A program made the translations under genes and the position numbers. Of a stretch of DNA of 64,000 nucleotides, positions 46,116 through 56,653 are shown piece after piece; the first letter of the stretch is position 1; every line of letters starts with the position of its first letter. Under the pieces are notes generated by a model. The model had not been told where the DNA came from. It saw only the letters and a program-made list of their open reading frames with translations, and searched no databases. The DNA is from Saposhnikovia divaricata (taxonomy: Eukaryota; Streptophyta; Magnoliopsida; Apiales; Apiaceae): contig CM071599.1 in NCBI GenBank assembly GCA_036435485.1, positions 4,490,803-4,554,802 on the forward strand, given 5' to 3'.

Positions 46116-46129
46116 TTTTAGAACTTTTT

Positions 46130-46576
46130 GGTAACTCATTAAATACATACTTCAAGAACTCATTTGTTATAATATTCAATATTTGCCAAATTATTCATCG
46201 AACTAATAGAAACTTTTCCGAGCAAAGTTCAAGTTTTAAATTACTCGATTCTTGAGGTTCGCGAGACTAATCGAACTTTTAATATTTAAAATTTATAAAT
46301 ATTATAAATATCTTTCAATGTAAATATTCAATATTTTATAAAATTCATATATTTTATCAAGTTAAACCCGTGTCGAACATAAGTCGAACCGTTTATATTC
46401 AAACTTTTTTCATAATAGGTTAAATCGATTCAAGATTTCAAGCTTTATGAGTCAAGTTTCGAGATTAAAATTAAAGGACCAATTGAACTTGAGCTCGAGT
46501 TTAAGCTCGACGGAACTTTTTAGCCGAGCTTGAGCTCGCGTGTGGCAATGTTCGACTCGACTCGATTACAACCCCA
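46130..46576. repeat. degenerate relative of the GAGCTCG hAT MITE
   Basis: The right end (GTTCGACTCGACTCGATTACAACCCC) and the GAGCTTGAGCTCG words near 46,490-46,540 resemble the MITE at 33,010-33,520, and the centre is A/T-rich. The left end and TSD are not recognisable, so the limits are rough. Confidence 0.4.
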
Positions 46577-48044
46577 CTCTCATTGCTATTTGGCAAAATA
46601 TTTTGATAGACTAGAAAAAAAATTAAGGAAAACGAAAACAAAAATTATTGCAGATGAGATTTGAACTTCATATTATATATTAGATAAACATTTAGATAAA
46701 ACACATAGTTAGGTCAAAAATATTTATTAAAAAATAGATTATAGATACTCTTTTAAAAATAATAGATTTAAAATGTCTAACTGTATTATTGAAATATGAT
46801 ACTTAGTAGATAATATATCACAATGTACATGAGTACAAACCAAAATTTTAGCTAATTTTAATATAAATTACAAGAATATTAAATCACTATCACATGACCA
46901 CTTCCACGCTACCACTACCACAACCACGACCACGACATGCACCACTACCAAAATTACAAGAATTTTGTCTGTAACACCACTCACACTACCAAAATCACCA
47001 ATATCAAAGCAACATCACTAGGAATTCAACTAAAGTTAGCAAAATTTAAAGGTAAATCACTAAAAAATTTAAACGCAAATTACAAGAATATTCCAAATTT
47101 AGAATTGTGTAAATATTCGAAGCAGTTGATAATGGTGTTGACGGTAGTAAATTGAGTAAAAATGTCATCGATCGACGTTACAAACTTAGATGTATTGAGA
47201 GGGATGAATGAATTAGTGGAGATGTGGTCAGGAATGTGACTGGAATTCGTGACAAAAATGTTCATCAGTTAATTTCGGAGTGGTGGTCGATTTAGTGACA
47301 ACAAAAGATCACAGAGTGATAATGGTATATACACACACTCCCTCTCTCTCACCCATTCACACATTATACATATGTGTGTGTATATCATGAACGATGATGA
47401 CAAATGGAATGAGGTGGTCATGATAACGGTGGTGTAAAGCAAGTGATGGTGTCTAAGGTCACCGAAAATGGAAGGGGCATAGGAGTGGATGTTGGTGAAG
47501 GTTGAGATGTAAATTAGATTTGAATGTGTGGTTATGATTAGTTTGGCCATCATATATGAACTTTAGATAAGAAATTTGAGTTATTATTAGTATCCATAAA
47601 AAATACCACACTAATGATGTATAGTGTTTCAAAAATTTGAAATAGTCTATTTAAAAAAATCAAAACAACATTTTATGAATTTAAATGATGCTCGTGCTTT
47701 GCACGGGCTTTCATGCTAGTTCTCATTAGAAAATCAAATGATAAGACACAAAATCTTGATAGAAGTACAGCCCCTATTAGACAATACCACCAGAACATGC
47801 TACTGGGAACAGTAAATACAACATAACAAACAAACAAAACATTAAAGATTACATACCACTAAAGCTGCTAACAAGCATCTGAAAATCAGCGCGGGAAAGG
47901 AAAGAACTCATCATCTGAGTCCCCCACAGATAATTCAACCACCAACTCCTCTAGTATTTCTGGGTAATCAGGTGTATTGTCCAGGAAGAAAACAAGGTGC
48001 AGTTTATATTTAATGATTTTTAGTTGGTAAAGTTTCGTTTAGTA
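46577..48044. other. AT-rich intergenic DNA
   Basis: No gene I can support. A CCACNAC-rich low-complexity patch lies at 46,895-46,950. On the - strand 47,886-48,035 a short open frame ends in an acidic sequence ELSVGDSDDEFFPFPR, which may be the remnant of a terminal exon. Confidence 0.4.
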
Positions 48045-48251
48045 CATGTCGATAGTCTTGTAGGCCAGGCCTTGTTTGGCAATGGGGCTGGTTCAGTGAT
48101 GGTTTGCTCAGACCTGATCCTTGGAGTAAAATTGCAGTCAACGAGGCAGGTTCTAAGGGACTACGGAAACATGTCAAGTGCTAGTGTTTTGTTCATACTG
48201 GATAAAATAAAAAAGGCTTCAGCCAAGGATCGTGTTAAGGATATTGAGTGA
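48045..48251 (+). pseudogene. chalcone synthase-like fragment
   Basis: DSLVGQALFGNG matches CHS residues 207-218, and RQVLRDYGNMSSASVLFILD matches 328-347. The two parts are joined directly, removing about 90 residues including catalytic His303. No exon 1, no Cys164 region, and Asp217 is Asn. It keeps Gly211 and Met337 (as normal CHS), unlike the intact gene 3 kb upstream, so it is not simply a copy of it. Ends at TGA 48,249-48,251. Relic of a tandem family member. Confidence 0.85.
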
Positions 48252-48591
48252 GAGGAGCTGCTAAAATTAAGAAAACCCCATATCTTCATTTCTAACAAAT
48301 TATATGATGCTGATATGGTGATTGTAACATCCCAAGTTTTTAGATTAATTTTAGTAAATATTTTGATAATTTAGTATTAATAATTGAGGATTTAAAATTA
48401 TAGCATTTTTCAGTTTTAGAGGAGTTATTGTAGAAAGTTATTAAAAATAGAAGATTAATAGGTTGTAACTCATATTGATTTTCAACTTTTGAATTTAGGC
48501 TAAAAATTAGTAATTTTTTTTTTCAGTTACATGAAGACGTATCATTAATGAGTAATTATTAAGGATAAAATTAGATATAGAATAATGTATG
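48252..48591. other. intergenic DNA
   Basis: Nothing recognisable; A/T-rich. Confidence 0.4.
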
Positions 48592-48844
48592 TATACTTAT
48601 ATAGAAGCCTCTAAGGTAAGTCCCATGTAGAGTTACCCTTGGGCTCATGTATGATTTCCAGTTTTTTTTTTCAATTTCTTGTTTGTCTCTACATATATAT
48701 CTTTCACTTTCTTGTCGTGCACTAAGTCGAGGGTCTTCACGGAAACAGCCTCGCAGTAGGAGCATGGTCTGCGTACATCTTACCCTCCCCAGTTCTGAAC
48801 GGGATTTACTGGGTTTGTTTGGTTTGGTTTATACTTATATAGAA
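48592..48844 (+). mobile_element. SINE with 15-bp TSD
   Basis: The body 48,607-48,829 (223 bp) is flanked by an exact 15-bp duplication TATACTTATATAGAA (48,592-48,606; 48,830-48,844). The right half matches the tail of tobacco-TS/SolS-like SINEs: CGGAAACAGCCTC, GGTCTGCGTACATCTTACCCT, CCCCAG, GGGATTTACTGGG, then a (TTTGG)n-like tail. The 5' half should hold A and B boxes but is diverged. Variable-length long TSD, small size and simple tail support a SINE. Confidence 0.75.
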
Positions 48845-48950
48845 AATAGAGAAAGATTGAGAAAAAATAGAGAAAAATTGAGATGTCAGTTACGAAATAT
48901 TAGAAAACCCTAGCAAGAGAATATAATCGGGCAAAGGGAAGAAAAAAGAA

Positions 48951-48954
48951 AGAC

Positions 48955-49012
<58 letters not shown>
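48951..49012 (+). repeat. (AG)n microsatellite
   Basis: About 25 AG units in a row after AGACAGACAG. Simple repeat. Confidence 0.95.
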
Positions 49013-49016
<4 letters not shown>

Positions 49017-50440
49017 AAGACTCATAACAAGAATAAAAAAAAGGGGTAACGATTCTTTAATACTCTTGATATTTGTGTTAATTTATGTGTATTATATTTG
49101 ATTGATTTAGATTATGTTAATGATCTTTGTATGTTCTCTTGAGTATTTGTATTGGTGTAGAATCAGATATATAATCCATGGGTTATTTGTTATATTCATT
49201 GTTTTCGTACCAAGTTTGTATGTATAGTATATTTGGATTCTGAATTCTTGTGAAATTCGTATCTGATTCGTTATTGATCGGAATCTAATAATATTAGACT
49301 CTTTGAAAAGGTATTTTAATTATCTACAACTTTTCTTCTTTAACTTTTCTGAAATTCAGCTTGTAAGTTCGTTTTTTCTGTGATTTTGTGATCTAAACTG
49401 CGTGTTTTCAAAACTGAGTGCTCAACTTTGAAAATTCATAGTAAATGGAGTTTTTATTTAAAAATTATGAGCGATATCATTCTGGAAAGATATTTTCGAG
49501 CTCTACGTTTTCTGTTTGTATTCCTCTGTCAAATTATGTGATTTTGAAGACTTAAATAGCAAAATACTAAGTATTTCAGGGTCTGATTCTGTTCTGCAGT
49601 CCACATTTATTTGATTTCTGCATTCGATACTTATTCGTTTTTGACGAGTCTTGTCATTCTACAAATATCTTTGAATTGTCTACAACTTTCGTGTTTTGCA
49701 CTTTTTCAGATTAAGTCATTTATATAATGTAAATTGGCATTCTTTCGGGCTGTTTTAATCTGAAAATTAGTTACATAGCATATTATTTATATTATTTATG
49801 AATCTTGTAATTCTCATTGAGTAAGTTATATGTAAAAATTTCATGGGTTACGCAAGAGTGAATCTTCTGTATAAAACGGGCTACAAATGGGTTTCAGTCT
49901 TGAGAAATGTTTACTTACTGACCTTCGTAAGTCTTGAGAAATGCAATTCTCCAATCTTTGAATTTAGGGAAACATTGTTCTGATGTTGGAAAAAATAGCT
50001 TGTAGTAATGTTCGATAAGTTGATGTAAGAAGATCACTTAACAAATATATGAATCTACATTATTAATAAGATACGAATCTACATAATTACTAGCCAATAG
50101 ATCCGAGTTACCTGTTTTGTATCTATAAAATGGCTTCATGCAAACCAAAGTTTATTAATAAGATATGAGTACAACACAAGTTGAGTGCTAATACACAACT
50201 ACACTACTTATATGGCATCCCACATTCTTGTCTTCATAGAAAGTGAGACTCTATCATCAAACTTCTATAGAATCACTTTCATGCAACTTAATATTTAGTA
50301 CCACTAGAACAATTGTTCGATCAATGAGAGGATAGCTATAAAAAGCAGAATACCTTCCCTTAAAAAGCAATCATTGATCTTATTTAATAGAAAGATAGCA
50401 AAACATATTATAGTTTTGAAGAGGCAGCAAAACTTGGGTA
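49013..50440. other. AT-rich intergenic DNA
   Basis: No gene seen. The phrases TCTACAACTTTC and GAATTTCGTG-like words recur here and near 61,850-61,930, so part may belong to an old repeat. Confidence 0.35.
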
Positions 50441-51089
50441 CTAGAAAGTTGATGGTTGCATCTCTGAAAAGTAAATGCCTGAAGGACCATCATCCGGCAA
50501 CAGTGCCACCATTGAGGGACCTCTGGCCCCTTCCTCGGGAGTATAGGGTCCTGTTTTACTTGTAATATCTGTCTGGCAATATCCCGGATGGACGCAATTG
50601 ATAAGCATGTTGGGGAATTTTCTTGCTAGCAGTCTTGTATAGGCGTTGATGGCTGCTTTTGATATTTTATAAGGTGACACTACAATAGGCCAACTATTAG
50701 CCTTCAAGTTGTTATCCTTGTAATCCTTCAGAAACCACTTTACAATGTCATCAATACTATCCTCTGTTAAACTCTCCACATTATTAAACTCTGCTCTCAC
50801 CTTCTCATTGTATATCCACTGAAATGAAAAGTAATTATTGAGTTTTTTTTTGTGCGTGGGTGATTAAGCATGAATTTATTATGTCAGGTTACCAACATAC
50901 CTTTAGTTCACCATAAAATGATGTTACATTCACTATTCTTGCTGAATTGGAGAGTTGAAGCAGCGGCAGCAGCTCAGTAGTCACCGTTTTTGTTCCATAT
51001 TAGTTTGTTTTGAGACAGTCTTCTGCCATTTCGTAGTTCTCTTCGAAAATTCCTTCTAACAAATGTGCATTCTCATCGATCACCTCAAA

Positions 51090-51638
51090 CTGGAGGAGTA
51101 CAATCAATGTGGTCAGTGGTGGAGGCATTTGGAAGTCAGGATTACCCTCAGAGTAGCCTAAGATTTTTAATATTTATTGAATGTGTATGACATCATAAAA
51201 AATAAGAATTTGCCAAATTGATTAAGGTGCTCAATTAAGGCCTTTATAAAGGGTATGGGTTCATAGATAATGATAATAGAGCATAGGTAAAAGTTCTATA
51301 ACTAATAGTATCCAAAAATCATGAATTGAATGCATGTAGATAATGTGCATATAGATGCCTTAATGGAGCAAGTTCAAATTCGAGTTCTAATATTATTATT
51401 TTGGAATACCATAGTGTTTAGTCCTCTCTCCGAACAGTTGCTAATGTTGTCAAAAAAAATCTTAACATTTTGAGAATTCTGAAGTTGAGGATTACTCTTA
51501 TTATGTTATATATATATTAAGAATGGATTCATAAACAAAAATCACAAATATAATTAAGCAACTAATTTAGAGTGAGTTCATTGTTTAAAAAGTAGTATGT
51601 CATATACACAAACAATGTTGATTTTACTTCATAATCTT
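51090..51638 (-). other. intron sequence of the SDR gene
   Basis: Non-coding A/T-rich DNA between SDR exon 51,089-50,901 and the copia insertion. Nothing else seen. Confidence 0.6.
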
Positions 51639-51643
51639 GGTAT

Positions 51644-51914
51644 TGTTGGAAACGTGTATGTATATATAAGAAGAAATTACAATTTTTTTCTTTCTCACAC
51701 AAGAGCTTCAGCTCTCTTTCTTTCTATCTCTTTTGGTGTGTTTTGTTAACAATACAAGCAGCCCTTTTATAGGCTTGAACAAACATAAGTTTACATCATT
51801 GCTTACATCACATAGCCTACCATATTTGATTTTTATGTTAACCTACCTTATTTGACTAAGCCTTCTTATTTGAATTCAAAGATTCATCTCTTCTAGGAGG
51901 GTTGAATTCTAACA
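51644..51914 (-). repeat. copia 3' LTR
   Basis: 271 bp, TGTTGGAAAC to TTCTAACA on the + strand. The polypurine tract TTTGAGGGGGAG (- strand, 51,926-51,915) abuts it. Confidence 0.95.
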
Positions 51915-51921
51915 CTCCCCC

Positions 51922-54900
51922 TCAAATCCGACTTTGCATTCCGAGCTTTCTTTTCATTTTCTGAAACACATCTGGCTTCAATGGCTTCGTAAATATATCT
52001 GCCAAATTTTCTTCAGTCCTGGAGTGCACTAGCTCCACAATTTTGTCATTCACCTGCTCTCGTATGAAATGATATTTGATGTTGATGTGCTTGCTTCGAC
52101 TGTGTGACACCGGATTTTTCGCAAGTGAGATAGCAGATTTATTATCCACATATGTAGTAACCGGATCTTCCTTTGCAAGTTTTAACTCGCTCAGTATGTA
52201 GCCTAGCCACATAGCTTGACATGCGCACGCTGCTGCTGCCATGTATTCTTCCTCACATGTTGAGAGAGCAACTGTCTGTTGCTTCTTTGATGACCATGAA
52301 AATATCGCTGAACCGATATGAAAAGCATAACCCGAAGTGCTTTTCCCGTTATCCAAGTCTCCACCATAATCGCTATCTGAGTAGCCAACTAATTTTGAAT
52401 TTTTAGAATGCGTGTAGAACATACCATGATTAAGTGTACCTTTTATGTACCTCAAAATTCTTTTAGCTGTCATGAAGTGATCTTGCTTCGGCTTCTCCAT
52501 GTACCTACTAACCAGTCCAACTGCATACATGATATCAGGACGAGTGAAAGTTAGGTACCTAAGACTTTCAACCAAACTTTTGAACAATGTCGGATTTACC
52601 GACTCTCTCGTTGAATCAATTCTCAACTTTATGCTTCCTTCTGCTGGCGTGCTCACCGGCTTGCAATCTTCCATTCTGAACTTGCTTAAAATCTGCTCGG
52701 CATATTTTTTCTGAGACATAAGAATCCCATCTTTGCTTTGCTTGACTTCGACTCCAAGAAAGTACGACATTTGACCAATATCTGTCATCTCAAATTCGTT
52801 AGTCATAACCTTCTTAAAATCATCGAACATACCAGGGTTGTTTCCGGTAAAGATTATGTCATCCACGTACAAGCACACGATCATAATATCTCCCCCTAAA
52901 TTTGTTTGGGTGTAGAGTGCATGCTCATATGGACTCTTCACAAAACCATTCTTCTGAAAGTATTCATCAACCCTTGTATTCCATGCTCGCGGAGCTTGAT
53001 TCATACCATACAAGGCTTTCTTCAGTCTGTAGACTTTATTTTCCCTGCCTTTCTGAACATATCCAGGTGGTTGCTCGATGTAGACTTCTTCTTCAAGATA
53101 ACCATTCAGGGATGCTGACTTCACATCCATCTGATAAATCTTCCACTGATTCTGAGCTGCAATAGCTGTAAGAAGTCTGATGGTATCAAATCTTGCAACT
53201 GGAGCGAATACCTCATCATAGTCAATGCCATGTCTCTGCTTGTAGCCTTTAGCCACCAACCTTGCCTTGTGCTTTTCCACTTTTCCTTCTTGATTTGTCT
53301 TGGTCTTATAGACCCATTTGACACCAATTGCTTTGTGTCCTTCTGGAAGACTTATAAGCTCCCAAGTATCATTCTTCTTGATTGCACCAATTTCTTCATC
53401 CATGGCTTTGTTCCATTTGCTTTCTTCAGAAGCTTCCTCAAATGTAACAGGATCACACTCAGCCATCAAACAAAATAAAGAATAATCAAAGGATGTTTGT
53501 ACCGAACTTGTTGCTTCATAAATACTATCCAGACTCCGCATTTTTCTTTGTGCTCCCCCTGAACTGCTGCTACTGTTGCTTCCTGAACTCGATGGTGTCG
53601 AGGCAGGAGTTTCTTGATTTGGACCTTGGGGAGGAGTTGGATCATCATCTCCACCATCTTCTATGTTGGAGTCAGCACCACCATCATCATCATCATTGAA
53701 AAATAAACCCGCAACTTTTCTTTCTTCCTCGCTCCATCTCCAGTAATCAGATTCATCAAACTCAACATCTCGAGAAATGATTAATTTCTTCGTGAGGGGA
53801 TTATAGAATCTGTACGCCTTGCTTCTTTTATCATATCCGGAAAAGATGCACTTTTCGCCTTTATCATCCAGCTTCTTCCTTTTCTGATCGGGAACATGTG
53901 CATATGCAATGCACCCAAAAATTCTGAGATGTCCAACTGATGGTTTGCTTCCACTCCACGCTTCATTTGGAGTTTTGTTTCTAACACTTTTTGTTGGACA
54001 ACGATTCAACAAATAAACTGCACATAGAACGGCTTCAGCCCAGAAAGTCCTCGGCATATGCTTTGCTTTCATCATGCTCCTTGCCATGTCTAGAATGGTA
54101 CGATTCTTCCTCTCTGCAACACCATTTTGCTGTGGAGTATATGCCGTTGTCAACTGATGATTTATTCCATGTGCTCTGCAAAAATTTCTGAACAAGTTTG
54201 AAGTGTACTCGCCTCCTCTGTCTGATCGAAGTACCTTTAAATAATGGCCACTTTGTTTTTCCGCCAGTGCTTTGAACTTCTTGAATTTATCAAGAGCCTC
54301 CGCCTTTTCTTTAAGGATATACACCCAACTTTTCCTGCTAAAATCATCAATAAATGTTAGGTAATACCTATTACCTCCAAGAAATGCAACATCAAATGGA
54401 CCAGCAATATCTTTGTGAACTATCTCCAGTGGCCTTCTAGCTCGCCATGATTTTCCAACTGGAAAGCTTTGTCGATGTTGCTTTCCTTTAACACAAGCTT
54501 CACACAACTTATTTGGTTCGGTGATTGGTGGCAAACCGTCCACCATCTTTGTCCTTGACAATAATTTCAAGCCAGTAAATCCAAGATGACCAAATCTCAA
54601 GTGCCATAACCACGAGTCATTTTTAATGACTGACTTCAAACACTTCTGCACATTTGTTTGCATATCAAGAGTGAAGAGACGATTCTTTGACATCTCCACA
54701 TTTGCAATTAATTCTCGAACCTGATTTCTGATGATAAGAGAATTATCCTGCATCTGTATGTTATATCCCTTCTCCACAAGTTGACCAAGACTGATGATAT
54801 TACTTTTCAAAGCAGGTATATAATAAACATCATTTATATACTTTTTATCACCTCTCTTTGTCACAATCGTAACAGTACCTTTCCCTTTGACTGGAATCTT

Positions 54901-55611
54901 AGATGAGTCACCAAATGTAACTTCTCCGCTTATGGTGTCATTTATCTCCGTGAATAATTCCTTGTGACCACACATGTGGTTGCTGGCTCCTGAATCAAGA
55001 TACCATGTATTCTTCTTACCTTCGTCATCTCCTTTGTAAGTGAGGAACATAGCAGACCCCACATCTTTATCTTCTTTTGCTGCTGCAAATTGACTTCGTT
55101 CTTCTACCTTAGGTGATCTACACTCGTAACTGAAGTGACCATATTCGTTACAATTATAACATTGAAACTGAGACTTATCACCTCGTTGTTGGAATCCGCC
55201 TCTTCCTCGGCCTCTGAAATTTTGACAGCGACCAGATGGTTGATAGCCTTCATTATTCTGGCCTCTACTGAACGTCTGTCTTCCACGTCCTCGTCCACCT
55301 CGATATCCACCTCTATAGCCACCTCTGCCATGTGAAGAGCTGCTATTGCCAGAACTGTCACCGATGGATACTTCACTTTGCAACGCCTTTTCCAAATGGC
55401 TTGCATCATCATATTGGTTCATCCGCTTCTCATGCGCTTGAATTGAACCAACTAGCTCATCAATAGAAATCGTGGACAAATCTTTCGACTCCTCGATAAC
55501 AGTAACAACATAATCAAATTTTCTTGTTAGCGAGCGTAGCAATTTTTCCATGACCCGAACATCATCGAGACTTTCGCCATTTCTTTTCATTTCGTTTGTC
55601 ACCGTTTTCAA
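51922..55611 (-). CDS. copia gag-pol, main open frame
   Basis: A 1229-codon open frame, uninterrupted. It starts inside gag (MKTVTNEMKRNGESLDD). Domains in order: capsid end, Gly/Arg-rich stretch, zinc knuckle CYNCNEYGHFSYEC (about 151-164), protease WYLDSGASNHM (about 203), pre-integrase HLRFGHLGF, integrase with HKDIAGPF, RSDRGGEY and NGVAERKNRT, RT with QMDVKSASLNG and LYVDDIIFTGN, and RNase H with YSDSDYGGD, EEEYMAAA and DNKSAISL. RT, integrase and protease catalytic residues are all kept. It lacks only the first ~130 residues of gag, which lie upstream behind a stop and small frame changes. Confidence 0.9.
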   Translation of the reverse strand: MKTVTNEMKRNGESLDDVRVMEKLLRSLTRKFDYVVTVIEESKDLSTISIDELVGSIQAHEKRMNQYDDASHLEKALQSEVSIGDSSGNSSSSHGRGGYRGGYRGGRGRGRQTFSRGQNNEGYQPSGRCQNFRGRGRGGFQQRGDKSQFQCYNCNEYGHFSYECRSPKVEERSQFAAAKEDKDVGSAMFLTYKGDDEGKKNTWYLDSGASNHMCGHKELFTEINDTISGEVTFGDSSKIPVKGKGTVTIVTKRGDKKYINDVYYIPALKSNIISLGQLVEKGYNIQMQDNSLIIRNQVRELIANVEMSKNRLFTLDMQTNVQKCLKSVIKNDSWLWHLRFGHLGFTGLKLLSRTKMVDGLPPITEPNKLCEACVKGKQHRQSFPVGKSWRARRPLEIVHKDIAGPFDVAFLGGNRYYLTFIDDFSRKSWVYILKEKAEALDKFKKFKALAEKQSGHYLKVLRSDRGGEYTSNLFRNFCRAHGINHQLTTAYTPQQNGVAERKNRTILDMARSMMKAKHMPRTFWAEAVLCAVYLLNRCPTKSVRNKTPNEAWSGSKPSVGHLRIFGCIAYAHVPDQKRKKLDDKGEKCIFSGYDKRSKAYRFYNPLTKKLIISRDVEFDESDYWRWSEEERKVAGLFFNDDDDGGADSNIEDGGDDDPTPPQGPNQETPASTPSSSGSNSSSSSGGAQRKMRSLDSIYEATSSVQTSFDYSLFCLMAECDPVTFEEASEESKWNKAMDEEIGAIKKNDTWELISLPEGHKAIGVKWVYKTKTNQEGKVEKHKARLVAKGYKQRHGIDYDEVFAPVARFDTIRLLTAIAAQNQWKIYQMDVKSASLNGYLEEEVYIEQPPGYVQKGRENKVYRLKKALYGMNQAPRAWNTRVDEYFQKNGFVKSPYEHALYTQTNLGGDIMIVCLYVDDIIFTGNNPGMFDDFKKVMTNEFEMTDIGQMSYFLGVEVKQSKDGILMSQKKYAEQILSKFRMEDCKPVSTPAEGSIKLRIDSTRESVNPTLFKSLVESLRYLTFTRPDIMYAVGLVSRYMEKPKQDHFMTAKRILRYIKGTLNHGMFYTHSKNSKLVGYSDSDYGGDLDNGKSTSGYAFHIGSAIFSWSSKKQQTVALSTCEEEYMAAAACACQAMWLGYILSELKLAKEDPVTTYVDNKSAISLAKNPVSHSRSKHINIKYHFIREQVNDKIVELVHSRTEENLADIFTKPLKPDVFQKMKRKLGMQSRI

Positions 55612-56028
55612 ATGCGTAACATATTTCGCCGATATTCTCTGAAGTCTTCATTTTGATATTTTCAAATTCGCACGAAGAACTTGGAGCCGTACCTTTTTCA
55701 CTTTCTCGACACCTTGGAATGATTTTTATAAAATCTTACACGCCTCTTTTGCTGTCTTTGCATTTGAAATTTTTTCGAAGGTGGATTCGCCGACACCTTG
55801 AAAAATTGTGTATAACGCCTTGTTGTCTTTTTTTCGAAATTCTTTTAACGCCGTCTTCTCGGCATTAGAAAGTGCTGCTTCAGCGATAGCATCTTCGGGC
55901 TCGCTATAGCCACTTTCAACGATATCCCAATTATCGTACGAACCGAGTAACACCTTCATTTGGATACTCCAGTTTCCATAATTTGTAGCCGTCAACTTTG
56001 GAATATTTTGTTGCACCATATTCGCCAT
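55612..56028 (-). pseudogene. copia gag N-terminus, separated by a stop
   Basis: ATG at 56,028 (MANMVQQNIPKLTATNYGNW, the typical copia gag entry with the Asn-Tyr-x-x-Trp motif). The frame reaches TAA at 55,726-55,728. After it the gag similarity continues (KSFQGVEKVKKVRLQ) with two short frame changes before joining the main frame at about 55,620. These few lesions are all that stop a full-length polyprotein. Confidence 0.8.
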
Positions 56029-56057
56029 TTTTTTTCAAAAAAATATCCTTTCACAGT

Positions 56058-56215
56058 ATAAGTGAACAGTACTGTATGTATGAACAGTGTCATATGAACA
56101 GTACCGTATGTATGAACAGTACTGTATGTATGAACAGTACCGTATATATGAACAGTACTTCGTCTTCTCCAGCATGGACAGTACTTCGTCTTCTACGGCA
56201 TGAACAGTGCCGCTG
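56058..56215 (-). repeat. tandem repeat in copia leader
   Basis: TATGAACAGTACYGTATG-like units of about 18-20 bp, five to seven copies, between the primer site and gag. The word GAACAGT recurs up to 56,210. Confidence 0.85.
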
Positions 56216-56266
56216 GAATACTAACTTGCCGGGAAATTTGCAGAATTTTCAGAATTTAACATCCAA

Positions 56267-56278
56267 GCTCTGATACCA
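56267..56278 (-). other. primer-binding site, initiator tRNA-Met type
   Basis: TGGTATCAGAGC on the - strand, two bases from the 5' LTR. Exact match to the common plant copia primer site. Confidence 0.9.
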
Positions 56279-56280
56279 CT

Positions 56281-56546
56281 TGTTGGAAACGTGTATGTAT
56301 ATATAAGAAGAAATTACAATTTCTTTTCTTTCTCACACAAGAGCTTCAGCTCTTTCTTTCTATCTCTTTTGGTGTGTTTTGTTAACAATACAAGCAACCC
56401 TTTTATAGGCTTGAACAAACATAATTTACATCATTGCTTACATCACATAGCCTACCATATTTAATTTTTATGTTAACCTACCTTATTTGACTAAGCCTTC
56501 TTATATGAATTCAAAGATTCATCTAGAGGAGGGTTGAATTCTAACA
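56281..56546 (-). repeat. copia 5' LTR
   Basis: 266 bp, same ends as the left LTR. Has small deletions relative to it (CTCTCT against CTCT near 56,350, and a 3-base loss near 56,525). Confidence 0.95.
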
Positions 56547-56653
56547 GGTATAACTAACTAATTTAGTCTACTCACCAATCCTGCTCCGTCTCTAAAGGAC
56601 CTGAATTCTTGTGGCTTTGCAATAACTTGTCCAGACACTCCTGCATTATTCAC

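Larger units (their letters stand above)
51639..56551 (-). mobile_element. Ty1/copia element in SDR intron, nearly complete
   Basis: Outer limits 51,644-56,546 (4903 bp), TSD GGTAT on both sides (51,639-51,643; 56,547-56,551). Short LTRs: 271 bp (51,644-51,914) and 266 bp (56,281-56,546), differing at about eight places, so older than the copia at 24,214. Primer site next to the right LTR and polypurine tract next to the left LTR show it runs on the - strand, the same as the SDR gene it interrupts. Confidence 0.95.
50441..56653 (-). pseudogene. short-chain dehydrogenase/reductase gene, one stop, copia in intron
   Basis: Exons on the - strand: 56,653-56,576 (VNNAGVSGQVIAKPQEF...), 51,089-50,901 (NYEMAEDCLKTN, then LLPLLQLSNSARIVNVTS) and 50,818-50,441 (terminal). 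All have GT-AG borders and lengths divisible by three (78, 189, 378), so they join in phase. NNAG and the catalytic Y-x-x-x-K (YKISKAAINAYTRLLA) place it with SDR reductases of the menthone / salutaridine reductase type, which reduce ketones with NADPH. The end PDDGPSGIYFSEMQPSTF is typical. Exon 2 has TAA at 51,000-51,002 where relatives have Tyr. The N-terminal exon with the TGxxxGIG cofactor motif was not found up to 58.4 kb. A 4.9-kb copia element sits in the first visible intron. Probably dead. Confidence 0.85.

Noticed and set aside
46937..47553. Several short frames on both strands
   Set aside because: Low-complexity A/T-rich or CA-rich DNA without conserved motifs.
53493..53699. + strand frame ending in a His run
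   Set aside because: Antisense shadow of the Asp-rich linker of the copia gag-pol frame.
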